The position numbers and the translations under genes are program-made. Below, one piece after another: positions 1-8,800 of a stretch of DNA of 64,000 nucleotides. Numbering within the stretch: position 1 is the first letter of the stretch; each line of letters begins with the position of its first letter. The notes under the pieces were generated by a model, which was given only the letters and a program-made list of their open reading frames with translations, was not told where the DNA came from and did no database searches. This DNA comes from Mucilaginibacter sp. Bleaf8. GTDB lineage: Bacteria > Bacteroidota > Bacteroidia > Sphingobacteriales > Sphingobacteriaceae. The DNA lies in assembly GCF_018390515.1 (NCBI RefSeq), contig NZ_JAHBBK010000002.1, positions 353,743 through 417,742 of the forward strand, read 5' to 3'.

Positions 1-357
1 GCCAGGGTCTTACGCTCAATAAAGTAGTTAACCGCTTGATAGGTTAACTTAATAATAGTTAATAGTAAGCAGAAAGCTATCCGGATATAAGCTGCGATAA
101 TTTGATACAATGCTCCGGATCTACTACTTCAAAGTGTAATAATGTTGTTTCAAAGTACCAGACTAATATTTGTTGAAAGGATTGGCTTTTGTTTTGATAT
201 TTACACGCCATACGTTCTGAAAATTTAAATAGTGTATCTTTCACATTAATAAGGTCGTGTTAATTAGCAGACTAAAATTCTAATTGATGTTAAAAGAACA
301 GTATGGCTTTAAACGGGACTTGGGTTAACAAGCCTTTGTAAATTAAGATAATTGAAT
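1..357. other. AT-rich non-coding left edge
   Basis: No open frame of useful length and no RNA gene are visible here. The stretch is AT-rich and leads into the BLUF gene. I could not identify a convincing promoter or hairpin in it. Confidence 0.5.
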
Positions 358-816
358 ATGTTGTTTTGTGTAATTTATATCAGTAAAGCAGTGAAATTGA
401 TGAGCGAAAGCGAACTGCAGCAATTGTTAAACGAGTCCCGGTCCTGGAATGAATCGCACGAACTGACAGGGATGTTGTTGTATATTGAAGGGCGGTTTTT
501 ACTTAACCTTGAAGGCCGTTTTATGCAGGTGCTTGAGGGGCCGGAAGAGGAAGTAAAGTCTACTTTCAATAAAATAAAAACTGACTCGAGGCATCATCAG
601 CTTATTGTATTTAAACATCAGCCTATCACAAAAAGGAATTTCACAACCTGGACAATGGGCTTTAAATCTATTGAGCTGGATGAATACCAAAACACGCCTG
701 GCTTTTTTGAACTGGACGATGACTTTTTAAATAGTAATGATTTTCAGGAGTCGGGTACAGCGTTAACTTTTCTGAAAACATTTTATTCCATCAACAAAGA
801 ACAGAACTTTCAATAA
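358..816 (+). CDS. BLUF-domain blue-light photoreceptor, stand-alone
   Basis: This 152-residue protein is essentially one BLUF domain, which binds FAD and senses blue light through a hydrogen-bond switch around the flavin. The expected residues are present: Tyr7 in the YIS start, Asn31 in RSWN, Gln57 in FMQVLEG, and Trp98/Met100 in TWTMGF. About 40 residues follow the core as the usual capping helices. An ATG at 358 is preferred over the in-frame TTG at 352 because it puts Tyr at position 7, matching the family. There is no output domain, so it must act through a partner protein. It ends 5 bases before the convergent lyase gene. The loop between LLYIEGRF and FMQVLEG is longer than in AppA-type BLUF proteins, which I believe is common in Bacteroidota. 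Identity as BLUF is firm; the partner is unknown. Confidence 0.92.
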   Translation: MLFCVIYISKAVKLMSESELQQLLNESRSWNESHELTGMLLYIEGRFLLNLEGRFMQVLEGPEEEVKSTFNKIKTDSRHHQLIVFKHQPITKRNFTTWTMGFKSIELDEYQNTPGFFELDDDFLNSNDFQESGTALTFLKTFYSINKEQNFQ

Positions 817-821
817 AAGAA

Positions 822-1988
822 TTATTGATCAGCCTTAAGCAATGCCTGCTCTAGGTCGCGCATTAAATAGGCCGGGTCCTCTAACCCAATGTAAACACGA
901 ATGTATTGATGCTGTTCATTATCGGCATTGTATTCATTAGCCGGTATTGAAGCTATAGCCGGGCAAACCAGGCTTTCGTGCCCTCCCCATGAAACGGCTA
1001 TCAGGAAATGCTGCAGGCTGTTGCAAAAAGCTTCAATTTTTTCAGCAGATGAGTTTTTTAATGAAAAACTAAATAAGCCTCCGCAACCCTGCATTTGCTC
1101 ACGGGCGAGGTTAGCTTGTTTAAAATCTGAGCTGAATGGCCATAGCACGCTTTTTACCGCTTCGTGGCGGCTTAGCCACTCGGTTATAATTTGGGTGCTT
1201 TCAAAGCTGCGTCCCAAACGTAAAGGCAGCGTACGCAAGCCTCTTAATAAGAGCCATGCAGAATGGGGTGAAAGAGCAGCGCCCAAGTTCATAAATTCAT
1301 TTTCAAAAATGGTTTTGATAACCTCTTTGCGGCCGGTAACCACACCGGCAACCACATCAGAATGGCCTCCAATGTATTTAGTAGCCGATTGGGCTACCAA
1401 ATCTATACCCATTTCTGCAGGGCGCTGATAAATTGGCGTACAGTAACTATTGTCAATCATCGTAATGATTGCAAGCCGTTTTGCTAAAGCTGCAACTTTT
1501 CTCAAATCCTGTAACTGATAAGTGAATGTGCTGGGGCTTTCTAAAAAGATAAGTCGGGTGTTAGCTTGTATAGCTTCTTCAAACTCGCTTGTTACAGTAC
1601 CGCTTACAAAGGTGGTTGTGATGCCAAACTTGGGCAGCAGGGTGTGGAATAGCTTATTTGTCCAGCTGTAATGGTTGTCGATAGCAATGATATGATCGCC
1701 AGCTTTAAGCAATGCCAGTATGGGAATGCTGATGGCTGATACGCCGCTGCTAAACATTAATGCATCCTCTGCACCGTCTAAAGCGGCCAGCTTTTTTCTT
1801 AATATATTGAGTGTAGGATTTTGCCCTCTGGAATATATGTCTGCATTGTACTCATCAGACATGGCTTCTCTGAGTTCTGACACCTTTTTGAATGCAAAGT
1901 TGCTGGTTTGCATAATTGGGGGCGAAACAGCATTAAAGTAATCTTCCCTGTTTTCGCCGAGCTCATTTAAAATATAAGAAATATCCAT
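822..1988 (-). CDS. Cys/Met metabolism PLP-dependent enzyme (cystathionine lyase/gamma-synthase type)
   Basis: A 388-residue cytosolic enzyme of the fold-type I trans-sulfuration family (Cys_Met_Meta_PP). Visible hallmarks are the YSRGQNPT segment near residue 52, the SSGVSAI cofactor-phosphate loop, and the SATKYIGGHSD motif with Lys204 as the likely PLP Schiff-base lysine. Length matches the family. Members cleave or form cystathionine, or lyse methionine or related thio-amino acids; sequence alone does not separate metB, metC and megL activities here, so no symbol is given. The amino acid permease starts just upstream and ends 12 bases before this gene, so the two probably form an operon that imports and processes a sulfur amino acid. 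That pairing is inference. Confidence 0.85.
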   Translation of the reverse strand: MDISYILNELGENREDYFNAVSPPIMQTSNFAFKKVSELREAMSDEYNADIYSRGQNPTLNILRKKLAALDGAEDALMFSSGVSAISIPILALLKAGDHIIAIDNHYSWTNKLFHTLLPKFGITTTFVSGTVTSEFEEAIQANTRLIFLESPSTFTYQLQDLRKVAALAKRLAIITMIDNSYCTPIYQRPAEMGIDLVAQSATKYIGGHSDVVAGVVTGRKEVIKTIFENEFMNLGAALSPHSAWLLLRGLRTLPLRLGRSFESTQIITEWLSRHEAVKSVLWPFSSDFKQANLAREQMQGCGGLFSFSLKNSSAEKIEAFCNSLQHFLIAVSWGGHESLVCPAIASIPANEYNADNEQHQYIRVYIGLEDPAYLMRDLEQALLKADQ

Positions 1989-2000
1989 GGTTGATGATGA

Positions 2001-3326
2001 TTAACTTGACGTCCTCCGAAACTTCGTGATAAAATAAATAATAAGACCGGCCGCAAAGGTACTCATGCAAGTTAGTGCAGCCATCGGGTTTTTAATAAAT
2101 ATGAAAATGGTAACCAGCCAATAGGTGGCAATAAATACTATCGGAACCAGAGGATACCATTTTATACGGTAGATACCGGTTGCATCCAGATGCTTTGTTT
2201 TTTTTCGGAGCATAAAAATGGACAGGGCAGCGGTGGATAGTCCGATCGTATCAAAAAACATTACATAGTTAAGAATATGTTCAAATGACGTTACAAAGCA
2301 CAAAATGATCAAAACAGCAGCAACAAAAAAGCTCAGTCCAAATTCTTGTGTCTGTGTTCGGGCATTAATGTGTTTAAATTTTGCCGGCAGCATGCCGTCT
2401 TCGGCCATGGCATAGTAAATCCGGGGGTTGGCCAGTATGTTTACGTTTATAAATGCCAGTACAGAAATAAACATCAGAAATGATACAATTTTGTAACCCG
2501 TTGCGCCAAAAATAAAACCGGCCAAAACGGCTGCCAGCGCTGGCTCATTTTGCATACCCCCCAATCCTAAACAGGCATAGTAAGCATAATTAATAAGCAG
2601 GTACAGACCAATTACAGTAAGCATGCCTACCCAAATGGCTTTGGGAATGTTTACTTTGGCATTGATGCTGTCGCCACCAAAATTTATAGTTTGCTGGTAA
2701 CCACCATACGTAAAAAAAACAGCAATGAGCGCCTCACCAAAATAAAACACGTTGCTATGATGAGTATTTCCGGCAATCGGTAGGTGCCGAACAATAGGTA
2801 TATTGGTTTTGAAAATAGCCGTGCAGATCACTAATATAATGGCAATTTTAAGTAGCGTAAGTAAATTTTGCGTTTGTGCACTCATCCTGATTCCTAACAG
2901 GTTGATAATATATAAGCCTATTACCGCAGATATGGAAATAATGCGTATGCCAATGTCGCCCTGAAGTGATAGTGGCAGTAATACCGGTTGAATGTATTGC
3001 GCACCAATAATAGCAACAGCAGCTACTGATGCTGCATTGCTGATAACCAATACCCAATTAATCATGAAGGCCAGGGCCGGGTGAAAACAGTAAGAAAATG
3101 CCTTGTAAAATCCGCCGGCAGCCGGATAGCGTGCGCCTATTTCGGCAAACGTAAGTGCCCCAAACAGGCTGATGATACCACCAAATATCCAGGCACCAAA
3201 GTAAAGGGTAGGTGTATCTAAACTAACCGAAACTTTAGCCGGCGTAGCAAAAATCCCCATTCCTACTACCAGGCTAATAACAATCATCGACAAATCAAAA
3301 CGGTTCAGTTTCGGAAAAATACTCAT
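2001..3326 (-). CDS. APC-family amino acid permease
   Basis: A polytopic inner-membrane transporter of the amino acid-polyamine-organocation superfamily, with about twelve hydrophobic segments. The first helix has the family motif VVGMGIFATPAKV, followed by the GG(I/F)xSLFGALTFAEIGARYP region of helices 2-3. I place the start at 3326 (MSIFPKLNRFDLS), where related proteins begin; the frame stays open to an ATG at 3404, but those 26 extra residues are polar and unlike the family. The protein lies directly upstream of the trans-sulfuration enzyme on the same strand and divergent from the LacI-type regulator. The substrate cannot be read from the sequence; a sulfur amino acid is a guess from context. 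Confidence 0.85.
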   Translation of the reverse strand: MSIFPKLNRFDLSMIVISLVVGMGIFATPAKVSVSLDTPTLYFGAWIFGGIISLFGALTFAEIGARYPAAGGFYKAFSYCFHPALAFMINWVLVISNAASVAAVAIIGAQYIQPVLLPLSLQGDIGIRIISISAVIGLYIINLLGIRMSAQTQNLLTLLKIAIILVICTAIFKTNIPIVRHLPIAGNTHHSNVFYFGEALIAVFFTYGGYQQTINFGGDSINAKVNIPKAIWVGMLTVIGLYLLINYAYYACLGLGGMQNEPALAAVLAGFIFGATGYKIVSFLMFISVLAFINVNILANPRIYYAMAEDGMLPAKFKHINARTQTQEFGLSFFVAAVLIILCFVTSFEHILNYVMFFDTIGLSTAALSIFMLRKKTKHLDATGIYRIKWYPLVPIVFIATYWLVTIFIFIKNPMAALTCMSTFAAGLIIYFITKFRRTSS

Positions 3327-3497
3327 GTTGAACTTAGCCAGTATGGATTGACAAGATAGTTTAAGAGAATGATATTTTAATGCTTTTAGATATTCTTTTG
3401 CCAATCACAGTTTAGCGTGTAGAAAATAGATAATGTATACCTTATAATTGTGCAATTTTGGTATTAAGTTGTTAATTTTTGATATTAATTTAACTAC

Positions 3498-3531
3498 TTG
3501 TTATAGCAGATGCAGAAAGACATTACTTTTG
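3498..3531 (+). promoter_or_regulatory. Candidate Bacteroidota promoter for the LacI-type regulator
   Basis: TACTTTTG at 3524-3531 matches the -7 consensus TAnnTTTG exactly, with a TTG at 3498-3500 in the -33 position after a slightly long spacer of 23 bases. The implied leader before the ATG at 3616 is about 78 bases. This is a pattern match, with no transcript data. Confidence 0.45.
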
Positions 3532-3615
3532 CCCTTGCTTTAGGCGGTAATTAGGCAATTAAAAAGTAAATTGGTTGCTGTTAAACCAAACTGACCGCGG
3601 TTGTTTATAAATTAT

Positions 3616-4644
3616 ATGATGCAAAAGAAATTGTCTATCCGGGATATTGCTAAACTGACCAACACTTCCATTACTACCGTATCCCTGGTGCTTAACGGAA
3701 AAGGCAGGATAAGCGATGAGGTAAAAAAGCGGATATTGGACGTTGCATCAAAAAATGGGTATGAACCTAATCGTATGGCAGTTGGTTTACGTACCGGTGT
3801 ATCTAAGGTAATCGGCTTAATCGTCGAATCCATTGGTGGCCCTTTCTTTGGGGCTATGGCCAAAGTAATTGAACATGAAGCCGAGCAGGCAGGTTACGGA
3901 ATTATATATGGCAGCACCAATAATAACATTCAAAAAGGAAAAGACATTATAAAAATGCTCTCCAATCAATTAGTGGATGGTTATATTATTACCCCAATAA
4001 AGGGGCTTGAGAAAGATATCCAGAAATTGATAGATAATAACAAGCCGGTAGTGCTCATTGATGGCTACTTTCCGGGGTTGGATATTGCGCATGTGCTGGT
4101 TGATAATTATAGCAGTGTTTATAATGCTACAGAGCACCTGGTGCGTTCTGATTACAAAAACATTGCGTTCATAACGCCTGATTTAGACCTGATCCAATTG
4201 CATGACCGGATGAAGGGGTATAAAGATGCTATAAAAAACAACGGATTGAAGGCCGATAGCAAGCTTATTTTTAAGCTGCCATTTGACACAGAAAAAAAGG
4301 AAGCGGTGGATGCTGTCAAAACTTTTATAACACAGCATAAAAAGATAGATGCTATATTTTTTGCCACAAACTATCTTGGCACAATAGGCTTGCAAAGCAT
4401 CAGCGAACTTAAACTGGAAATACCTTCAGATTTAGCCGTTATCAGCTTTGATGATAATGAACTGTTCGAGCTATTCCCTCCAGGTATCACTGCAATTAAA
4501 CAACCAACTTATGACATTGCTAAATCGGCAATAGATGCGCTGTTACTACAATTAAACAACAGCGATACTGACATTGCTGCCATACAACACCAAATACCAT
4601 CTAACTTCATTGAACGGGGTTCTACAAAACGCCGTACATCGTAA
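3616..4644 (+). CDS. LacI/GalR-family transcriptional regulator
   Basis: A 342-residue one-component regulator. The N-terminus holds the LacI helix-turn-helix and hinge (SIRDIAKLTNTSITTVSLVLNG, then RISDEVKKRI and NGYEPN), followed by a periplasmic-binding-protein-like effector domain with the usual VIGLIV start and a C-terminal FDDNELFELFPPGITAIKQP segment. The frame begins at a TTG (3601), but the tandem ATGs at 3616/3619 place the helix-turn-helix correctly and are preferred. It is divergent from the permease-lyase pair and upstream of the secreted peptidase gene. A perfect LacI-type palindrome lies 91 bases after its stop. Family members respond to sugars or nucleosides; the ligand here is unknown. 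Confidence 0.9.
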   Translation: MMQKKLSIRDIAKLTNTSITTVSLVLNGKGRISDEVKKRILDVASKNGYEPNRMAVGLRTGVSKVIGLIVESIGGPFFGAMAKVIEHEAEQAGYGIIYGSTNNNIQKGKDIIKMLSNQLVDGYIITPIKGLEKDIQKLIDNNKPVVLIDGYFPGLDIAHVLVDNYSSVYNATEHLVRSDYKNIAFITPDLDLIQLHDRMKGYKDAIKNNGLKADSKLIFKLPFDTEKKEAVDAVKTFITQHKKIDAIFFATNYLGTIGLQSISELKLEIPSDLAVISFDDNELFELFPPGITAIKQPTYDIAKSAIDALLLQLNNSDTDIAAIQHQIPSNFIERGSTKRRTS

Positions 4645-4735
4645 CTTCTGTACTACATTTCAGCATAGAATGCCTTGGAATTAGCATTTAGGAGCCGTTG
4701 TAAGGCTAAGTGCCCGCATATCTGTATACAAAAAG

Positions 4736-4749
4736 GTAAAACGTTTTAC
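4736..4749. promoter_or_regulatory. LacI-type operator palindrome
   Basis: GTAAAACGTTTTAC is a perfect 14-bp palindrome with the central CG and AAACG/CGTTT arms typical of LacI/GalR operators. It sits between the LacI-type gene and the secreted peptidase gene, about 180 bases upstream of the latter's start. It is a plausible binding site of the neighbouring regulator; this is inference. Confidence 0.5.
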
Positions 4750-4931
4750 TAATATTATTAAACTTTATATATTTATCTCGCAGACGACTAAAAGGTAGGT
4801 GAGCTGATGTGCCAAATAGATTTTTAAGGTTATACACATGCGTTGTTGCCTTATTTAACCGATTGGTAACGCCCGTTTTCATTCCTGTAGATGATTAAAT
4901 TAATTTCAAAATTTATATATAACCTCTCAAC

Positions 4932-5645
4932 ATGAAGCTTTTTAAATTTTTTGTTTTTCTGTTTATTATGATTCAGGCCGGCATTGCCAAATCACAGGAC
5001 GATTCCTGGGATACAATTGGCAAATACCTTAGCCGCGATTCCATTACGAAAAAAGGCTATACGCTAATTTTTATTAACAATGATTCTACTTTTGCTAAAA
5101 GCGGTGATGCCATAAAGCAGCGTATGCAAGAAACCTTTTTTGAAGTATACCCTAAACTGGCTAAAACCTATAACAAGAAAACACTTAAAACAGTTATCTT
5201 CATCATCGATCCGAATTATAAAGGTGTAGCAGCTACAAGCGGCAGTATAATCCGTTATAATCCAGGCTGGATGTTACGCACGCCAACCGATATTGATGTG
5301 GTAACCCATGAGGTAATGCATATTGTACAGGGATACGGTTACAGCGCAGGTCCGGTTTGGTTAACAGAAGGTATAGCCGACTATGTTCGTTATAAATTTG
5401 GTGTTGATAACCCGGGTGCCAAATGGAGCTTACCTGATTACAAAGCAAGTCAAAGCTATACCAATAGCTATCGCATTACAGCACGCTTCTTTGTGTGGGT
5501 TGAAAAAAATATCCATAAAAATCTGGTTAAAGAACTGGATAGCCAGCTCAGGGCGCATACCTATACAGCCGAAAGCTGGAAAAACTTAACCGGCAAAACG
5601 CTGGATGAGCTTTGGAGTGCTTATACAGCTAATCCGTTTATTTAA
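4932..5645 (+). CDS. Secreted basic-secretory-protein-family peptidase
   Basis: A 237-residue exported protein with a signal peptide (MKLFKFFVFLFIM through the AKSQ region). It resembles the plant and bacterial basic secretory protein family (PF04450), a group of gluzincin-like putative metallopeptidases. The zinc-binding motif is HEVMH at residues 126-130, followed by the WLTEGIADYVRY helix that supplies the third zinc ligand (Glu) in this family, and later by RFFVWVEK. Length and motif order fit the family. Peptidase activity is likely but has been little tested in bacterial members. It stands alone between the LacI-type regulator and the large histidine kinase and is followed by a clear terminator. 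Confidence 0.85.
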   Translation: MKLFKFFVFLFIMIQAGIAKSQDDSWDTIGKYLSRDSITKKGYTLIFINNDSTFAKSGDAIKQRMQETFFEVYPKLAKTYNKKTLKTVIFIIDPNYKGVAATSGSIIRYNPGWMLRTPTDIDVVTHEVMHIVQGYGYSAGPVWLTEGIADYVRYKFGVDNPGAKWSLPDYKASQSYTNSYRITARFFVWVEKNIHKNLVKELDSQLRAHTYTAESWKNLTGKTLDELWSAYTANPFI

Positions 5646-5688
5646 TTGGTGGCTCTAACGGTACGTATTGCCGTATTTGTCAATTCAC

Positions 5689-5723
5689 AAAAAAAGGCGT
5701 GTAACTTATACACGCCTTTTTTT
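5689..5723 (+). terminator. Rho-independent terminator after the secreted peptidase
   Basis: Stem AGGCGTGTA / TACACGCCT around a short ACT-type loop, flanked by an A-run on the left and a T-run on the right, 43 bases after the stop codon. Confidence 0.85.
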
Positions 5724-5844
5724 GTAACATTCTATACAAAAACACATTTTAACCGTCGGTCATATTTCTGAAAGCGGCGCTAAATCGTTTATTTTGCGTA
5801 AGTAACTATGTTGTAGTTATTCATCTAACGCTGTTAAAGAAAAC

Positions 5845-8800
5845 GTGTCCGATATTTATACCTTTTTAAAGGGTGGCGGCAAAATGGGAGAACTCATGCG
5901 CGCTGCCGACTGGGCTGCAACCTCATTAGGAACGCCTGATAGCTGGCCTGAAAGCCTGCAGGGCGCCGTAAGCATAGCCTTAAACTCCGGCTTTCCGATT
6001 GGTATTTACTGGGGGAATGATTTTACCCTGATTTATAATGATGCATGGAGCAGTATTCCCGGCAATAAACATCCCTGGGCGCTGGGTAAACCGGGCGCTG
6101 TAGTATGGCCCGAGATATGGGAGGGGTTACAGGAGGAATTTGAAAGCGTGCTTGCACAAGGCGCTTCTTACCGCCGGCCTGATGCACCGCTTTTTATGCA
6201 CCGTTACGGCTATACCGAGGAGTGCTATTTCGATTATACCTTATCGCCTATAACCGCTAAAGATGGCATGGTAGGTGGGGTATTCAATGCTGCTATTGAA
6301 ACTACTTATAAGGTAATTCATGATCGCCGCAATAAGGTGCTGCAGCATCTCATGGCCAAATCCAATTCTGCAAAAACTATTGATGAAGGCGTACAGGAAG
6401 TAATAGATATCATTGACAATGCACGGCAGGATATTCCGTTTGCAATGTTGTACTCCTGTAAAAATGAAACAGCCCGTCATATCATACAAACCGCATATAC
6501 AGGTCTTACTGCCGAACAAGCCGGTGAGGTAACGTGGCCGTGCGAGGAAATAATTGATTCAGACAAAACCGTTTATATCGATAACTTAAACGGGTACCTG
6601 CCAAGTCCGGCCCGCAGCATTTGGCCCGAGGCAGTTACCGAGGCGCTGATTGTTCCACTGAGCAAAGGCAAAGCAGTAGTAAAAGGCTACCTGGTATTAG
6701 GGGTATCTGCACGCAAACGACTGGATGATGACTACAGGCAATTTTTAGAAAGCGTTGGTAATCATGCCGGCACCATCCTCAATAATGCGCATGCTTACGA
6801 AATTGGCGAGGCCTTCCTGATTGAGCAGGCGTTGAACGAGGAATTGGCCGCCGCTAACGAAGAGCTTGCCGCAGCCAACGAAGAGATGGCAGCCGCTAAC
6901 GAAGAACTTGCCTCGGCAAATGAAGAAATGGTTGCTATAAATGAGGAGCTGCAGCAAACCGAGCAAAGCTTGCACCAGCTAAATGAAGAACTGGAAGAAC
7001 GCGTGGAAACACGTACCAGGGAGTTGGCTGCCAGCGAGGCGCGCTTCAGAAGCATGGTGGAGCAGGCTACGGTGGCTATGTTAGTGTTTCAGGGCGATAG
7101 TTTTGTTATATCTACAGCCAATGCCCCCATGCTTTCGCTTTTGGGTAAATCAAAACAGGTAATGGGAATGCCGTTGCTCAAAGCAATGCCTGAGTTGAAT
7201 GGGCAGCCCATTGTAGATATTTTATATAAAGTTTACCGTACTGGTGAATCAGTATCTGGTAATGAAATAGCCGTTCAGTTACAACGTAATGGCGTGCTGG
7301 AAACCGGTTATTTTGATTTTACCTATACGCCGCTTACCGAAAATGGTAAGGTTACCGGTGTGCTTGAGGTAGCGGTAGAAGTAACCCAGCAAGTAGTGGC
7401 CCGCAGAAAGGTGGAAGCCAGTGAGCACCGTCTGCGTAATATGATTGCCACCACGCCTTATGGTATGGCTATTCTGCGAAGCAGAGATCTGATCATTGAA
7501 CGGGCCAACCTGCCAATTCTGGCCATTTGGAACCGCCGCAAGGATCAGATATTGGAACACAAACTCATGGATGTATTTCCTGAACTGGAAGGTCAGCCGT
7601 TTCCGGAATTACTGAAGCGTGTATTCGATACAGGTGAAAGAGTGGATGTGCCCGAAATGATATTGGATATAGCACTTCCGGAAGGTGGTACCAAACAATA
7701 TTATGTCAAATTCAGTTACGATCCTTTATTTGATCTGAATGGCAATGTCGAATCTATACTGGTAAGCGTAAGCGATATTTCCGAATTGGTGCATAACCGC
7801 AAATTGCTGCAGGAGCGCCAGGAAGAACTTGAGTCCATGAACGAGGAGATATTAGCTGGTAACGAAGAACTTGCTGATACCAATGAGGAACTAACGGCAA
7901 CTAACGAGGAGCTTACTGAAACGCAGCAAATATTAGCCCTCATCAATGAGCAGTTGGAGAAAAGTGAAAATCTTTTCCGTGGTTTGTTTGAGCAGGCACC
8001 ATTGGGCATGGCGGTGTTGAGAGGACCGGAACACGTCATTGACCAAGCCAATGATAACATGCTGCATATATGGGGGCGCACACGCCACGAGGTAATCGGT
8101 AAACCACACCGAGTTGCCCGGCCCGAGCTGCAAGGCCAGTCGGTTTTTGACTGGCTCGACGAAGCTTACGCTTCCGGCGAACAACGTATCAACCGCGAAT
8201 TTAAGGTGCATCTGTATGTAGGCCCTCGTAAAACGCGCGAAGCCTATGTTAATTCTATCTATCAGCCACTGCTTGATAGTAATGGTAAGGTAACCGGCAT
8301 TCTCATCATAATTGATGAAGTAACGGACCGGGTGATTGAACGCAAGCAAACCGAGCAGGCGCAGGAGCAGCTCAAACTGGCTATAGAATCAGCCGAGTTG
8401 GGCACCTGGTATATCGATACTGGCAAAGGTGAGTTGATGGCTTCGGCACGCACCAAAGAGCTTTTTGGTTTTTATACGGATGAGCCAATGTCATTACAGG
8501 ATGCTTTAGATCAGATAGCCGAAGATCACCGCGAGGACGTAATTAATGCTATTGAGGCTTCTATAGCTAACAACGAAAGCTATGATATGGAATATCCTAT
8601 AGTGGGTTATCATGACAGAGTAGTACGCTGGGTACGCGCAACCGGTAAGCTTTATGCTTCGGAGGCAGGTCGTGCGGCACTGTTTTCGGGTACCCTGTTG
8701 GATATTACCGACCGTAAAGAACGCGAGCAACGTAAGGACGACTTTATCAGCGTAGCCAGCCACGAGCTTAAAACGCCGCTTACTACCTTAAATGCATCCA

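Noticed and set aside
928..1428. A rightward 166-codon frame opposite the PLP-dependent lyase
   Set aside because: It lies fully antisense to a well-recognised enzyme and shows no family resemblance; similar antisense frames occur opposite many genes here, including the GH2, kinase, RND and permease genes, and were left out.
3586..3606. Imperfect palindrome around ACCGCGGT just ahead of the LacI-type gene as an autoregulatory operator
   Set aside because: Only the central 8 bases are symmetric and it does not match the better site at 4736-4749; too weak to list.
5233..5448. Frames overlapping the BSP-type peptidase on both strands
   Set aside because: They share the GC pattern of the real gene and have no start signal or homology.
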